From: Hofstenia miamia
Lineage: Eukaryota > Xenacoelomorpha > Acoela > Hofsteniidae
DNA: 64,000 nucleotides
Direction: 5' to 3'
Assembly (NCBI GenBank): GCA_900660155.1
Contig: CABFPE010000005.1
Location: 3,964,524-4,028,523 of the forward strand
In this document: positions 46,788-59,446 of the stretch, in pieces
Position numbering within the stretch: the first letter of the stretch is position 1
How the letters are laid out: each line of letters starts with the position of its first letter
Position numbers and translations under genes: made by a program
The notes under the pieces: generated by a model
Seen by the model: the letters and a program-made list of their open reading frames with translations, nothing else
What the model was told of the DNA's origin: nothing
Database searches by the model: none

Positions 46788-48239
46788 TTTTGAAATTATT
46801 GCATATAAAATTGGTCCCTTAGATTAAATTAATTGCTAGTTTCATTTCGTGCTTTACCTGAGCAATCCAGGATTCTATTTGTTTGTCTTGCTGAGGACAA
46901 TATAGCATGCTTGTATTCACTGTAGTTACTCTTCTTCTTCTTTCTTGTTTTGAAATTATTGCATATAAAATTGGTCCCTTAGATTAAATTAATTGCTAGT
47001 TTCATTTCGTGCTTTACCTGAGCAATCCAGGATTCTATTTGTTTGTCTTGCTGAGGACAATATAGCATGCTTGTATTCACTGTAGTTACTCTTCTTCTTC
47101 TTTCTTGTTTTGAAATTATTGCATATAAAATTGGTCCCTTAGATTAAATTAATTGCTAGTTTCATTTCGTGCTTTACCTGAGCAATCCAGGATTCTATTT
47201 GTTTGTCTTGCTGAGGACAATATAGCATGCTTGTATTCACTGTAGTTACTCTTCTTCTTCTTTCTTGTTTTGAAATTATTGCATATAAAATTGGTCCCTT
47301 AGATTAAATTAATTGCTAGTTTCATTTCGTGCTTTACCTGAGCAATCCAGGATTCTATTTGTTTGTCTTGCTGAGGACAATATAGCATGCTTGTATTCAC
47401 TGTAGTTACTCTTCTTCTTCTTTCTTGTTTTGAAATTATTGCATATAAAATTGGTCCCTTAGATTAAATTAATTGCTAGTTTCATTTCGTGCTTTACCTG
47501 AGCAATCCAGGATTCTATTTGTTTGTCTTGCTGAGGACAATATAGCATGCTTGTATTCACTGTAGTTACTCTTCTTCTTCTTTCTTGTTTTGAAATTATT
47601 GCATATAAAATTGGTCCCTTAGATTAAATTAATTGCTAGTTTCATTTCGTGCTTTACCTGAGCAATCCAGGATTCTATTTGTTTGTCTTGCTGAGGACAA
47701 TATAGCATGCTTGTATTCACTGTAGTTACTCTTCTTCTTCTTTCTTGTTTTGAAATTATTGCATATAAAATTGGTCCCTTAGATTAAATTAATTGCTAGT
47801 TTCATTTCGTGCTTTACCTGAGCAATCCAGGATTCTATTTGTTTGTCTTGCTGAGGACAATATAGCATGCTTGTATTCACTGTAGTTACTCTTCTTCTTC
47901 TTTCTTGTTTTGAAATTATTGCATATAAAATTGGTCCCTTAGATTAAATTAATTGCTAGTTTCATTTCGTGCTTTACCTGAGCAATCCAGGATTCTATTT
48001 GTTTGTCTTGCTGAGGACAATATAGCATGCTTGTATTCACTGTAGTTACTCTTCTTCTTCTTTCTTGTTTTGAAATTATTGCATATAAAATTGGTCCCTT
48101 AGATTAAATTAATTGCTAGTTTCATTTCGTGCTTTACCTGAGCAATCCAGGATTCTATTTGTTTGTCTTGCTGAGGACAATATAGCATGCTTGTATTCAC
48201 TGTAGTTACTCTTCTTCTTCTTTCTTGTTTTGAAATTAT
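46788..48239. repeat. Tandem array of nine identical 160-bp units
   Basis: Nine complete units with a period of exactly 160 bp (46788-48227) plus a 12-bp partial unit. By reading, all nine are identical. Each unit starts TTTTGAAATTATTGCATATA and ends with a CTTCTTCTTCTTTCTTG pyrimidine run. There are no spacers and no open frame through the array. The left flank also ends in the first bases of the unit. Recent amplification or homogenisation, or an assembly expansion, are the alternatives. Confidence 0.97.
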
Positions 48240-49137
48240 GGTGTTATTCAGGGTACATTATATGAGAATAAATCTCATTTTTTAATTCCTTAACATTTCC
48301 CTATTTTTGTAGTGATTTTGATATTTTTGTTAGTTAAAAGTGTAACCAAGTTTAGTTTATTTGTTGGTTTTATCAGTTGTTTTATACAGTTATAATTATT
48401 AAACGCTTCTGCTAAGAAACCATGAATAACGATTGCTGTCACGTCTAAGAGTAACTGCTCTCTCAGAACTTGCTGCACTTGTATTGAGATAAAATTAGAA
48501 ATTAATCCTAAAAATATGAAATTGAATACATTGAAACTTGAAAAAAAATTACCCTTAACAATTATTATCGAAATACATATTAATAAATAATTTTCTCCAA
48601 GTAGTGTTGTACATTTATGCATTTATATATAAATATATCGCTTTATCTTTAACAGATTTGTTTAACGGGATTTGTTAGAAAGATGCCATTCCTAACAGAT
48701 TGCAATCAACTAATCGTAATCGGGAAGCAGTGTTTGGGTTTCATGTATTGATTACATTTCTCTCATCTGAATTAAGGCTTGAAATCATTGGAAAAATTCT
48801 AACTAGCAGAAGGTATATTTGCCTTCTAGCACTTTCATTTTGTCTTTGTTCAGGTCACTAGTTCTTCTTCTTTAAGTTAAGATATTAGTAAAATCTGTTA
48901 AATATTAAATATCTTAGGATTACATATTCTGTTAGAGTTTGTAAAAACACTCAACAAATTTTTTGTCTAAATTTCTGTTAAGTAAATAAACAAAAATTCC
49001 GGATTCCATGCCAGGATTGAAAAAAAAATAATAATCCGGAATAAGAAGCCGTAGATCACCCCATGGCCTGCTCTTTCAACAAGGGCATTAAATTGAGCAA
49101 GTTACCCTCTCATTTCGGCTTTTATTTTCTTTTTTTA
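48240..49137. other. AT-rich DNA without recognised features
   Basis: A minus-strand frame at 48290-48622 has Ile/Asn/Lys-rich composition typical of chance frames here. Confidence 0.5.
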
Positions 49138-49145
49138 ATGGAAAT

Positions 49146-49541
49146 TAGAGAGTGACATTGGGGACCCGATTAAACCCGAACGGATTTCGGGTTTCGTGTT
49201 GGGAGGGGTTCGAGTATCAAATTATTAAGTTGGATTCGGGTACAGGGCTTAGATTGATTTATTCAAAAAATTACTAATGTTACTCATCCCGTGATTTGAG
49301 AAAAATCCAACGTTAAGGAATATCAATGAATTGCTGTTTGCCTTATCACAAAATGATTGGTGTTAGTGATCATTTGATTGGAGAGAAATCCATAATTTTG
49401 AATATTTCGAATCAAATGCAACACTTCAGGACGCGTCAGGTTCGGGTAGTCGATTTTCGGGTCGGTTAAGATTTGGGTAGTAAGAAAGATTCCAATCGTA
49501 TGGGGTTCGGTTCTATGCTTGACTCATATTGTTACTCTCTA
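49146..49541. mobile_element. hAT-like MITE with TTCGGGT-rich interior
   Basis: Terminal inverted repeats TAGAGAGTGACA and, reverse-complemented from 49541, TAGAGAGTAACA. Flanking 8-mers ATGGAAAT (49138-49145) and ATGGGAAG (49542-49549) match at 6 of 8. The interior is dominated by irregular GGTTTCGGGT/ATTCGGGTA-like motifs at both ends. No ORF. Confidence 0.6.
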
Positions 49542-49549
49542 ATGGGAAG

Positions 49550-50514
49550 ACATTACTCGTACGAGGAGTATATATTACCTAAAATACATTCACTACATAA
49601 TACCTGGTATTATACGACATTTGCAATGCAGTGAAAAGCAAAGTGGATCATTACCACATAATGATAGCAACTAAAATGTTCATTTTTTACTCTTTAAATC
49701 AGAAATACAATACAAAATCAGTGCAACTTTTAAAAATATTTCTAGAATGTCTAATTTAAAAAAAAAATCTCTCTGGTAATTACTTTGTGAATATACAGCT
49801 CGGTTCATATTATTAAATACACCGCTTTTTATACGTTTCAAAGATTTAATTGTTTTTGTTATTTTAACTAATATTAAAATTTTGTGTTTATAAGTCATAA
49901 ATTTCAAAAACTAATAATTTTTTCCAAGATTTCACACTCTATTACAAAAAAGGCTTTAATAGTTTGTGAAGTCACCTTATATTAAAAATTAATTATATCT
50001 TTAAAAACTAAATGAAACGTATGTGTATTTATTAATATGAACCGGGCTGTACATAGAAAACCATGTCTTTTGTCAGCTATGTAGTTTTTTTAGCGCCACT
50101 TTCCTATAAATGTATTGCATAGCACTCATTGTTTAGATTTTGATATTTAGAGTCAAAATTCTGTGACGGCTTCTTATGATGATTAATAACTAGTTTAAAC
50201 AACTTGGTAAAAATTTTGCTTTGAATAAATTTAAAAGCATAAAATCATAACATAATTCTGCATCTAATCTTTAAGAATCTTAGTCATATAAATAGTTAAA
50301 CGACCACAATGCATAATTTAATAAGCCTTCTAAACAATTTTAGTTACGTCCTAATTCCGGGATTTTTTAAAAATTGTTTCAAAGTATGTTGAGAATTCAA
50401 TCTAAAAATACACAAATTGATTATAATAAAATCACAGCTCCCTAAAATCATCAGCTTCGCAACTTAAATACGAAATAACGAGTAACTTTAATACAAATAA
50501 AAACTTCTTCTATA
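49550..50514. other. AT-rich DNA without recognised features
   Basis: Nothing supported; the frame at 49680-49907 (minus) is Lys/Ile-rich and has no family resemblance. Confidence 0.5.
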
Positions 50515-50815
50515 TCAAATTAGATTGTTTCCAATAATGCGTAAGACATCTTTTGGGTTGGATAACCTTCTCCATACGATGTGGTAGTTAAATATAAATT
50601 CCCTTTCTGGGATTATCCATAGTTCTTCCTGAGTATTAGTGCAAGCGTTCCTTAAGTTTTGCGTTGAAGTACTCCCACATATTCTCAATGATGTCAAAGT
50701 TGGGTGTTTGTGATGGCCAAATGGCTACTCAGGGAGCTGGGCAATACCATTCATGAAGTGAAGAATGTCTTTAAACGTATGAAACGTATGACACAGGGAG
50801 TTGTCCTAAGAATTA
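50515..50815 (-). pseudogene. C-terminal Tc1-like transposase relic
   Basis: Minus-strand translation in several frames gives DNSLCHTFHTFKDIL (the second catalytic Asp, codon 50805-50803, preceded by a stop where Gln is usual), IAQLP, WPSQTPNFDIIENMWEYF with the third catalytic acid in IENMW, then EELW..IPE and RR-like residues matching the Tc1 C-terminus. Frameshifts and stops make it dead. The N-terminal half is absent upstream. Confidence 0.8.
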
Positions 50816-52381
50816 TTTTTAAGCTAGATCTAAATTAAACTCAATATTCGATGAAAGACTCTCTACCCATGTGTTTTTTTGGCATTCAGCACGGTATTTT
50901 ATCAGATAATACGTGTAGTGCGCTTGTTAGTACGTATTATTATTCAAATTCATGTATATTAATATAATATCATAAGCAATTTTGTTTACATCAACTAGTT
51001 TTCTTCAACAACGATAACGCCAAAGAAGCCGGAAAGAAATAACGATATTGTGAGAAGCAAATTTTTTATAACACTGAATTGGATGATATGAATCAAACAG
51101 CTTCAGTCAATTATATCCATGGGGCACTGATGATTTCAGTCTAACAAGCAAAATAACTTGCTAGTTCAATAAATTAAGTTCACTTATATAGCCATCTATC
51201 GACGGTTGACAAAATTGATAAATTTAAGTGTTCATACATGTATAATCACTTTAACCATTTTATTACGGTATATTTGATTTATTCTTTAGTGCCTCATAAT
51301 AATTTAATCATAGGTATATTTATATTGCAAATGGGCTGGTTAAGTCCACTTGAATTGTCATTTTAATTTTCACTTGGACTACCTTCTTTCATTACAGTTT
51401 GGCATTCCCTGGGATTGTGCTAATTTGATTTGTTCGAAATTTAGTTTTGGCTAAGGTTCTGGTGCATTTTCTAAGACTTTCAAAATGAGAAAAATTTCAA
51501 GGATTTTCTGCAGAACAATTTCCTAATGAGCTGAACTAGTTACCAAAAAAATTAAAAATATCAGTGCCAAAAGTTAGAAGGTCCAAGTAAGTCGCCACAA
51601 TAACTAAAAGTTATTTAGTGCCCCATAAAATAAAAAATTTTTTTTGTTAGTCTTTAAAAGAAGTATTTGAATCACGTTGAGTAGATCAATTATTAAATTT
51701 GTAAGCAATATTTTAAAGGTTTTATTCAGCTCCATCCCCAGTAGATTTCCTTTTACAATTGTTGCCTGGGCCCCAAAATGGATTGAACTACGACCTATTA
51801 ATACGAGATTTTGACAATCATTTTCGAAATTATTTCAACTCTAATTTTTAGAACCAGGTTCAATTTTTGCATTGTGAGTATAAAATTTAAAATTGAAAAA
51901 TGATCTTCATAAAGCTACATAAAGGTGATGTAATCATCACTCATTTGACTAGCTGGGCGTGTGTGTCATTTACATTTTGCTATAATAATCCAATTTCTAT
52001 AGATTCGTAAATTTAATTGCGAATTATGTTTCCCACACACAATGTCCTAAAATTATTTAGAAATCAAATATATTATTGTAAAATTCAATAATATTTTTTT
52101 TCAAATCTTTTAAATTTAGAGGAAAATCGTAACAAATAACATGAATTCCGGTATTTACAGGCTAGCTGAAATGTACACTTATTAAAGACATTTCCATAAA
52201 ACTAAATATTAAAAATGTAGTCAGTATTAGACATTAAATACGAAAAGCAAAAATAAATATTTGTATTTAACGCATACAGAATTTAATTCCACATGCAATG
52301 CCATCTAGCGAAGTATAACAAACTTACAACAATTCGAATTTTATCATATATTAATATTTAACTTTAAACTGTCTGATGTCA
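50816..52381. other. AT-rich DNA without recognised features
   Basis: No coding-like frame or repeat ends seen. Confidence 0.5.
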
Positions 52382-52389
52382 CTTTAGAG

Positions 52390-52693
52390 TAGTGGTTCGA
52401 AAACTTTTTTGGACTGTGACCGATCAATGTGGTGGCGATCCCCAATTAAATATTTTTTTTCTGTCATAAATTTTGTAAGCTAATTGCCGACAACTTCTTC
52501 AATATTTAGCAATTTTGACAATTTGTTTTTATTTTATACGTATTTTCAGTTCAAAGTAAAGATTCAAGCTTTTAATAACATGCGAAATTTGACTGATTTA
52601 TTAAAAAAAATATAATTGCAAACTATTAGGCGACCCTAGCAAATTGTCATTCAACCCTGAAGTGGTCGCGATCCAGAGGTTGAGAAACAGCTG
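52390..52693. mobile_element. hAT (Charlie-like) MITE with perfect 8-bp target duplication
   Basis: The 304-bp element starts TAGTGGTTCGAAAACTTTTT and ends, reverse-complemented, CAGCTGTTTCTCAACCTCTG, similar to the CAGTGGTTCTCAACC ends of hAT-Charlie non-autonomous elements. Internal GGCGATCCC and GGTCGCGATCC blocks also fit. CTTTAGAG flanks both sides exactly (52382-52389 and 52694-52701). No coding capacity. Confidence 0.9.
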
Positions 52694-52701
52694 CTTTAGA
52701 G

Positions 52702-55700
52702 GCATAAACGGCTTTGTCGATATTTTGAAAAATTTTTTTATAAGCGTATTTGGAAATTTGGAAATTGTGGATATTGATTTTGAGACATTCATTGATGAAT
52801 CTGCTCCCTTGTAATGATGAGCACTTTGTACTAAAATCTATGCTGTGACCGACATACGTGAAATATTAACCATTTTTAGGCCAACAAAAATTCTTTGAAA
52901 TTCATTCAAGTTATCCCCATAGTTAGGCTTCAGATAGTCTTGAGCTGTAAATCGCATGGGAGGAAAACCTAATCTCCACTATTTCTTTTTCTTTAGATAG
53001 ACCGGCAAGACCTCTTTAAGACGCGGCGTGGCCACAATCAAAGTTCATTTTAGACTTTAAATTTTTTACGTAGTTTAGTGTTAAAAATGCAATAAAATAG
53101 ACAGAAGTATATACATAATCACTTCATTTGCTTTATTAATTTTCTTGAAATCGTTTATTTATGCATATCATCAACTATTTTCTTCAACAAACTCATTGCA
53201 AATCTTCAGTTTCAAATTCTTTGTTTCATATACATAACAGTCAGTGTCTTACACAATTACAAGAAACTACATTTAGTATCAAACAAATTTGTTGCAACTT
53301 CATTAACATGTTCTATATACAATATATGCATAATCAAATAATGTTAAGCAATCAAAATTTAGTTATTACAAACTTAATGATATGATCTTGTAGCAAGGAT
53401 GGATAGCATATTAGCAACCATTACTGAGCAGCTGAGTGAGAAACCAATGAGTAAAATAAAGTACAATGGTTGTTTTAGTAGGGATGGGGTTGAAATTAAT
53501 TCCCATGAGATTTGGTGACGAAATGATGGGAAGGTTGCCTTAAAAATATAAGCTCATTGAACAAAATATTGACAAGAAAAATTTATATTCAAAGAAATAT
53601 GCAATATTAATATCAAGGATATTTTTCAGATTACTTTTCATGATATATCAGGTTTCTATAGTATTTGACAACCATTCGAGCTTGACTGAACAGAACCTAA
53701 ACCACAGTCGAAGACATTGGCACTGATAGTAAAAATTTACCAATTTTCTGGTAGAATTTGAAAATTGCTTTGATATTCAAAAACTTTTTTGGCTCATTTC
53801 TTGAACTTTCTATGAAGTCCATTCTGCATGTAAATGAGTGTGTTTCTGTTTCTTAAGCTTTGGTGCATTTCCAAGAATTTGGTAAAAGTTTGATTTTCTA
53901 GTGTCATGGTCATGATTACCTAGCAATGATGTACATTTTGCTATATGACCAACATTTGAAGTAGGTCGCATATCCCTCTAAGATTCCCAAAACTTGAGAA
54001 CGCATGTCACTTGCGGTTGAAACTCACTGGTCATGCCATGGACCATTTTCAACTAATTCCACATCAAATATCATTTTTATGATTTCCTTCTCAATATTTG
54101 TATCCGTGTTTAAATAAGAGATGTTTACTACTTAAAAATTCGACTCGTTTTGCGCCCGGCATAAGAGAGGTCTTAGATCACAATTAGTAAGGAAAACTTT
54201 ATTATATGAGAAATTTTAACAAGACTAGACTACTGTATATAAACAGCATATAATCAATAAAACATATAGACAAGGGTAAAAAATCTCAAAAAGTTCAGAG
54301 ATTATTGAAATTTTCATCAGCATGTAAAAGTCATGGAGGAGTGGTAGCAATCAGTGCTGCCAATTTATTTGAAATCCTAAACATAGATCCCTGCAAACAT
54401 CTCACGCAGGCAAGAAATTATGCAATAAGTTTAAAAAATCCGTGTAACATATTTGAATAAAAACGCTTATGCAACACTATATAGAGATTCAATTAATGCA
54501 ATGTTCTCTGCTGAAATTTGAAGCATTAAAAACAGCAAGCCAATGTAATAATTCGCAGCTAATTAATACCATTAGTCATGTCAGCCATATAACGCATTGC
54601 GTTTCTAAAGTCGTTCAAGGTCCCACCCTCAACAAACATAATATCTTCATTTTAAAGAGTTTTACCAGTTTAAATAGAAACATAACATAATCAACAATAT
54701 ATTTCACTAATAAATAGCATTGTTAGGAAAGAAAAGTTTTAAGAAACTTATTTGGCAAACCTCAAAATAATTATCTAGAAGAATTCAAGAGCATAGAACA
54801 TCAACAGAAAAATTGAATCACTTAAAGATCTATGACTATCAATTAAATTATAAAATATTATGCAAGTTGCAAAATCAATTTATACTAAAAGCAGGTGAAT
54901 CGTATTACATTATATCTTTAAGACCAACTTAAAATAAAAAAAAGATTATATTTTTTGAGACAATATTTTCATTAATATATAAATTAATTACATCAAATTT
55001 TTTAAAGATTTGGTACGGTAAATTTTTTTTTCTTACAATGCAAATTCTTAGCGAAATATATTGTTGATTACGTTTCTATTTATACATAATACCACCAAAA
55101 ACATCCAACATGTTTGCTCTACAATTATTTAATCTTACCTAATAATTTGCAAGCCGCTCTCATTATTCTTCTCCTGCATGCAGCGTTTACTTCTAAAATA
55201 AACTTATAAAAATACAATTTTTGCATTTGTTGAAATGTGAGTTTGCTTTTATTAATTTCTAAAACTTAATAAAACAGTATGAATATTTGATTTTGCCATA
55301 GTTTGAATATTTTAATGAGTTTTTTCTAAGTAAGCAAATTTGTTTTTTACTTGACTTTCAATTTTTTAACGTTTTATAGATTGTATATGAGGCTTGTAAG
55401 ATATTAGTAAAATGATATATCCCCGCATTCAGCTCACCTAAAAGAAGGCATGAACAATGAGAAAAGTTTCATTATTGTTTTAGCCTTAAATTAAATCATT
55501 AATTACTTTGAAAATGATTTAAAGTTTAAAGACAATTGTTTGTCGATAAATAAATTTAAATATTTCGTTGTAATCCTTTTAATATTAATTTAAACTATAA
55601 ATTGAATCTTTCAGATTTCAAAATTAATAAACAAAATTCATAGCTAAATAGTTCAAATAGATTTGTAAACACAACCAAAATTTTAAATTTTTAAGTGCTC

Positions 55701-56395
55701 GTGAGAGTATGCATCGCATGCCTTCAAAAACCCCATTCGCTACACTACTCGACCTAAGATTACGTTAGCAATATCCAATGAAACCGACAGTGTCAATAAA
55801 CTACAGAATCATTACCAACAAAATATGTTAGATTATAATTTCTAACAATTGAATAATCTCGGTTGTTAAATGTGAACCCTCTCCATTTAAATTCAATTGG
55901 GTATTCTTAGAATATGCCTTTAACATTGTTTGAAAAAAGCATATTATTTATTCATTTGTTGTTTTCTTTATGCAGGTCTTTCTGTAGATTAAAAGTCAAT
56001 ATTTCGAGTGCGGCTGCTTGGAAGAAAAAAATTTTGTACAGAGAATAAGAAAGCTTATCTTGTGAAATAGACTAATATTGTTACTGATTAAAAATTGTTA
56101 TTAATATGTAGACGTGAATGTGGCTCTTTCACTAAATGATATTATTATTAAAAGAATATTTTTTCTTACTGTTTTTTGTTAAAATTTATTGCGTAGTAAT
56201 TTAGTATAAAAAATTTTTTATTAACATGTCTGTGTAGAGGATGTTGCCATCAAGGATGCTGACTGATTAATTTCATAGTGAAGCCTTCAGAAGCTATGAA
56301 AATATAGCAACTAATATTACTTTAAACTCCATCTTACCATCTTACTTTTTAATTTTTTTGACGATTTTCTTATAAAATATGATTCTGTTTAATTC
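52702..56395. other. AT-rich DNA without recognised genes
   Basis: A somewhat more complex stretch at about 53400-53560 and open frames at 53161-53385 and 54469-54690 (plus) were looked at; none resembles a known protein. No transposon ends recognised. Confidence 0.45.
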
Positions 56396-56399
56396 TAAA

Positions 56400-56774
56400 A
56401 GAGGTACCACTGACCATTCCTACATACCCCACCTGTATCCAGACTTGCAAATGGGCTGAAAATTTTGGACCAAGCCCAAATAGAAATCTAAAAAAACCCT
56501 AGCCCAGCACAAATACAAAGTAAATGGCCCAAGCTCAGCCCAGACCCAAAAGAATTATCAAAATATTAATAAGATTTAAAACATTTTGATTGACAATCAT
56601 TATTACAAAAATCCACCCCATCGAAATAAAATTAAATTGGCGGCCCAAGACCAGCTCAGACCCAAACAGAAATAAAAAAAGTGATCCAAACCCAACTCAA
56701 GCCCAACGACACAGCCCAAGCCGAATATGCCGGCCCAGCCCACTTGCAAATCTGCCTGTATCCGCCAGTGGTTG
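56400..56774. mobile_element. Transposon end used as target by the 56.4-kb MITE
   Basis: Removing the nested MITE and one target copy joins CATACCCCACCTG to TATCCGCCAGTGG. Reverse-complemented this reads CCACTGGCGGATACAGGTGG, a hAT-like terminal motif. Its partner end was not found. Confidence 0.45.
56440..56754. mobile_element. hAT-type MITE with a GGGCT-rich interior and perfect 8-bp target duplication
   Basis: Starts CAGACTTGCAAATGGGCTG and ends, reverse-complemented, CAGATTTGCAAGTGGGCTG (17 of 19 identical). CCTGTATC flanks both sides exactly (56432-56439 and 56755-56762). The 315-bp interior is built of irregular GCCCAAGCCCAG-like motifs on the plus strand, interrupted by an AT-rich core. 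The open frames here are by-products. Confidence 0.88.
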
Positions 56775-58150
56775 CTATATAACAAAAATGATTTAAAATT
56801 GTGTACCCGTTCTATTTAGTTATCATTAAAAATTTATTTAAGTAAGTCAATATCAATTGTTGGAATTCGTTTCTAATTTAATAATAGAAAATTTAATTCG
56901 TTTACGAGTTAGCACATAATATGAGCGAACTAATGTAACAATTGCTTCAATATTATTGACCGCATTTTTAAACGATTAGTTGAGCATTGTACAATAGTTC
57001 CCTCATATTCAATAACATTAATTGCAGCTGGTAGAATTACATAAGTATTTAACATGATTTATTAATTATTAAATCAATGCACATATAATGTAATCATAGT
57101 AAGAATTAGTTTCACAAATATCAGAGGAATATTTTGTTTAATCCCTGGCGTATGAAATTTCAAATTTTCCGGCAGTATTATTACGTAAGAAGAACTCTAC
57201 GGGGAAGTTTTGTTAGGGAGGTTTTGTCTGAGACATTATTATAAGTATACATATTTATCAAGGTTTACTAAATCATGGCGTTGAAACAAGAAATGCTCGA
57301 AAGAAGCCACGCAGTAGATAGATCATTTGCTTTACAAGCAAAATTTTTAAAAATTTTTGAAAATTTAATAACTTGAATGTTGATAATAATTGAAAATTTT
57401 TTATTTCTAATACATTGATTAATTTCCAACATATTATTAAATGCTTAATATTGTAGTATAGACTTTTGATTAATATCTATCGTCAATAATGTAAATTAAA
57501 ATAATTGAGAAAATTTTAACAAATATTACAACCATAAACAATTATCTTGTTCGTTATTTTGGATGAAATTATTGATCTAGTTCTTTTAAACGCCCACAGA
57601 TTTATTTATGTAATGATATCATCTGAATTTTGAGAAGCTACAGTGAGGTATATATGTCGGTAAAGTAATTAGTATTGTTATACATATAATGTATACATTC
57701 CCCATGCATTTCATCGTGATTAATAGAGATCAAACTATTGAAATGCATCAGTCTTCCGTAACCCGATGAGAAGTTTTATTTAATAAAATCAATATTAACG
57801 AAAGGCAAATCAAGCCCAATGCTCTAGGTATTGTTGACTGGCTGATAAAATTTAAAAGCGTTTATGTTGTTTTGAAGTTTTATCAGTAAATTTCAAAATG
57901 CAAGTTAAAATTAATACATTAAAACCTATATCTATTTTTTTACGTTGCTTCCTAAATTCATTTAGGAACCTAGGGAACGTAATAAGCCATTTCTGTTTCA
58001 TTCATTTCTACAGCTCAGAATTAAGTTTAATGAATTTGAATTATTATGAAAAAATTAAAATCATTAAGTCTTTTGAAAATGCAGCATTTCCAAGTAGAAT
58101 AACACTTGTACAAAAAGTAAACGACGGCATACGAGCACTTTTTCAAGTTT
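56775..58150. other. AT-rich DNA without recognised features
   Basis: The frame at 57898-58152 (plus, 84 codons) has a plausible composition but no recognised family. Confidence 0.45.
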
Positions 58151-58154
58151 GACA

Positions 58155-58225
58155 TAAGGGATCAGGGCGGCGAAGTGGGGACAGGGGATGCAGTTGTCCG
58201 CCCCCCCCCACCCCTCGCTAAAATT
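58155..58225. repeat. G/C-tract transposon-end remnant
   Basis: GGATCAGGGCGGCGAAGTGG followed by a C10 run and CCCTCGCTAAAATT, typical of the GC-rich ends of hAT-like elements in this window. No partner found. Confidence 0.3.
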
Positions 58226-58296
58226 AACTTTTTCAAAAACTACCTACTACTATATAATTTAAACAGTAGTTAATAATCTCAGTGGCGTACACGCAG

Positions 58297-58440
58297 GGGG
58301 GACATGGAGGAATGTCCCCCCGTCAGGTTTCCAAATTTGATTTTGACTGGATAAATCAAAAAATTTTTCGTAAAAAATTTAAAATGCATTTTTAGGGTCT
58401 ATTTTCTCAATAAAATATTTTCCAAAATAGAACAAAAACA
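58297..58440. mobile_element. MITE fragment, left end of the family also at 33.5 kb
   Basis: Starts CAGTGGCGTACACGCAGGGG, contains the hairpin GGGGGGACATGGAGGAATGTCCCCCC-type fold just inside (described by its arms GGGGGGACAT and ATGTCCCCCC) and CGTCAGG, then the AT-rich block shared with 33425-33530. The right end is missing. Confidence 0.6.
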
Positions 58441-58642
58441 ATTATTTGAGCCGAGTTGAACTGACACCGTACAATTTGTTTTTACATGTATTCCTGTAGA
58501 TATTGAATGTTTAGTAGTTAGATAACTCTCAGACTTTTTTATGTGAGAAATTATAATAATAATCTACATGTCTAATTATTGTAGTTCTTTGCACAGATCA
58601 TTTATATAATTGAGAATTACTTGTACACCTCTCCGCCATTAA

Positions 58643-59446
58643 CACTAGAACCGCCAGAGGCATTCATTTTTACTGTTTCGAATTATAATTTACTAGAGCT
58701 ATATTAGTAGACTCCCTTCAAAATTGATGACATTTAATCTACCAATGTGGTTCGTGTTCTTTAAACTTTAAAAAAAATTCAAAGCATGCATAATATTTTT
58801 ATGATCATATATTACCTAATACACACATTTACACATATACAAGAATGAACTATCATCATGTTTAGTATGTGACAAATCAGAGTATTTTGTATTTATGGAT
58901 GTATGTATGTGTCTGCTATTTTGCACAAAGAAATATAGAAAGAAAAGGCCTTATTAGGGCCACCAGAGTTTTCAAAACAATTTATAACAAGTGGCCACTG
59001 CAAGAATTTGATGGATGATCCACTATGCAGTTTATACATACTTGGTGATATTGATATGATAGAACATATTCAAAAATGTGAAAATATTGAAGTCCGTCGT
59101 GTTACTAAGGATAATGATTTGAATGTCAAATTAGCCAAGAGGCCAGGCGTTTGCATCATGTGCGAAAAAGCCGTTTGTGGCTTTTGCACAGGACGGAAAG
59201 CCATCGTCAAAACTGGTAAAAACTATTTAAAACATCGTTTTTATAATGTATTTGCATTTTGTAGTTAATTAAGTTACAAAATATATATTTTATGTTAAAA
59301 TGTAATTTTTAAGATAAAACGTTCCAAACATATTTAAGCCATATTAGGATGTATTAAATTTAGTATAACATTTGCCAATTATCTAGTGGTCAAAATGACC
59401 GCCAATGGCGGTTTTAGGTAAAATCTCATTTCTGGCGGTTCTAATG
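58643..59446 (+). mobile_element. Internally deleted piggyBac element with TTAA target duplication
   Basis: TTAA at 58639-58642 and 59447-59450 brackets inverted repeats CACTAGAACCGCCAGA (58643-58658) and, reverse-complemented, CATTAGAACCGCCAGA (59431-59446), 15 of 16 identical. A subterminal palindrome GACCGCCAATGGCGGT occurs near 59396-59413. The 804-bp length is far below an autonomous piggyBac, and only the C-terminal part of the transposase remains. Confidence 0.9.
59008..59268 (+). pseudogene. piggyBac transposase C-terminal remnant with Cys-rich domain
   Basis: An open frame of about 80 codons from MDDPLCSLYILGD (the start is not a true initiator, since the catalytic domain that should precede it is deleted) ends in the Cys pairs VCIMCEKAVCGFC at about residues 48-60 and a basic tail. 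A Cys-rich zinc-binding C-terminus is typical of piggyBac transposases. The family assignment rests mainly on the TTAA/terminal-repeat context; the sequence match alone is modest. Confidence 0.6.

Noticed and set aside
46788..48239. CRISPR-like array
   Set aside because: Units are directly abutting, identical and 160 bp, with no spacers, in an animal genome.
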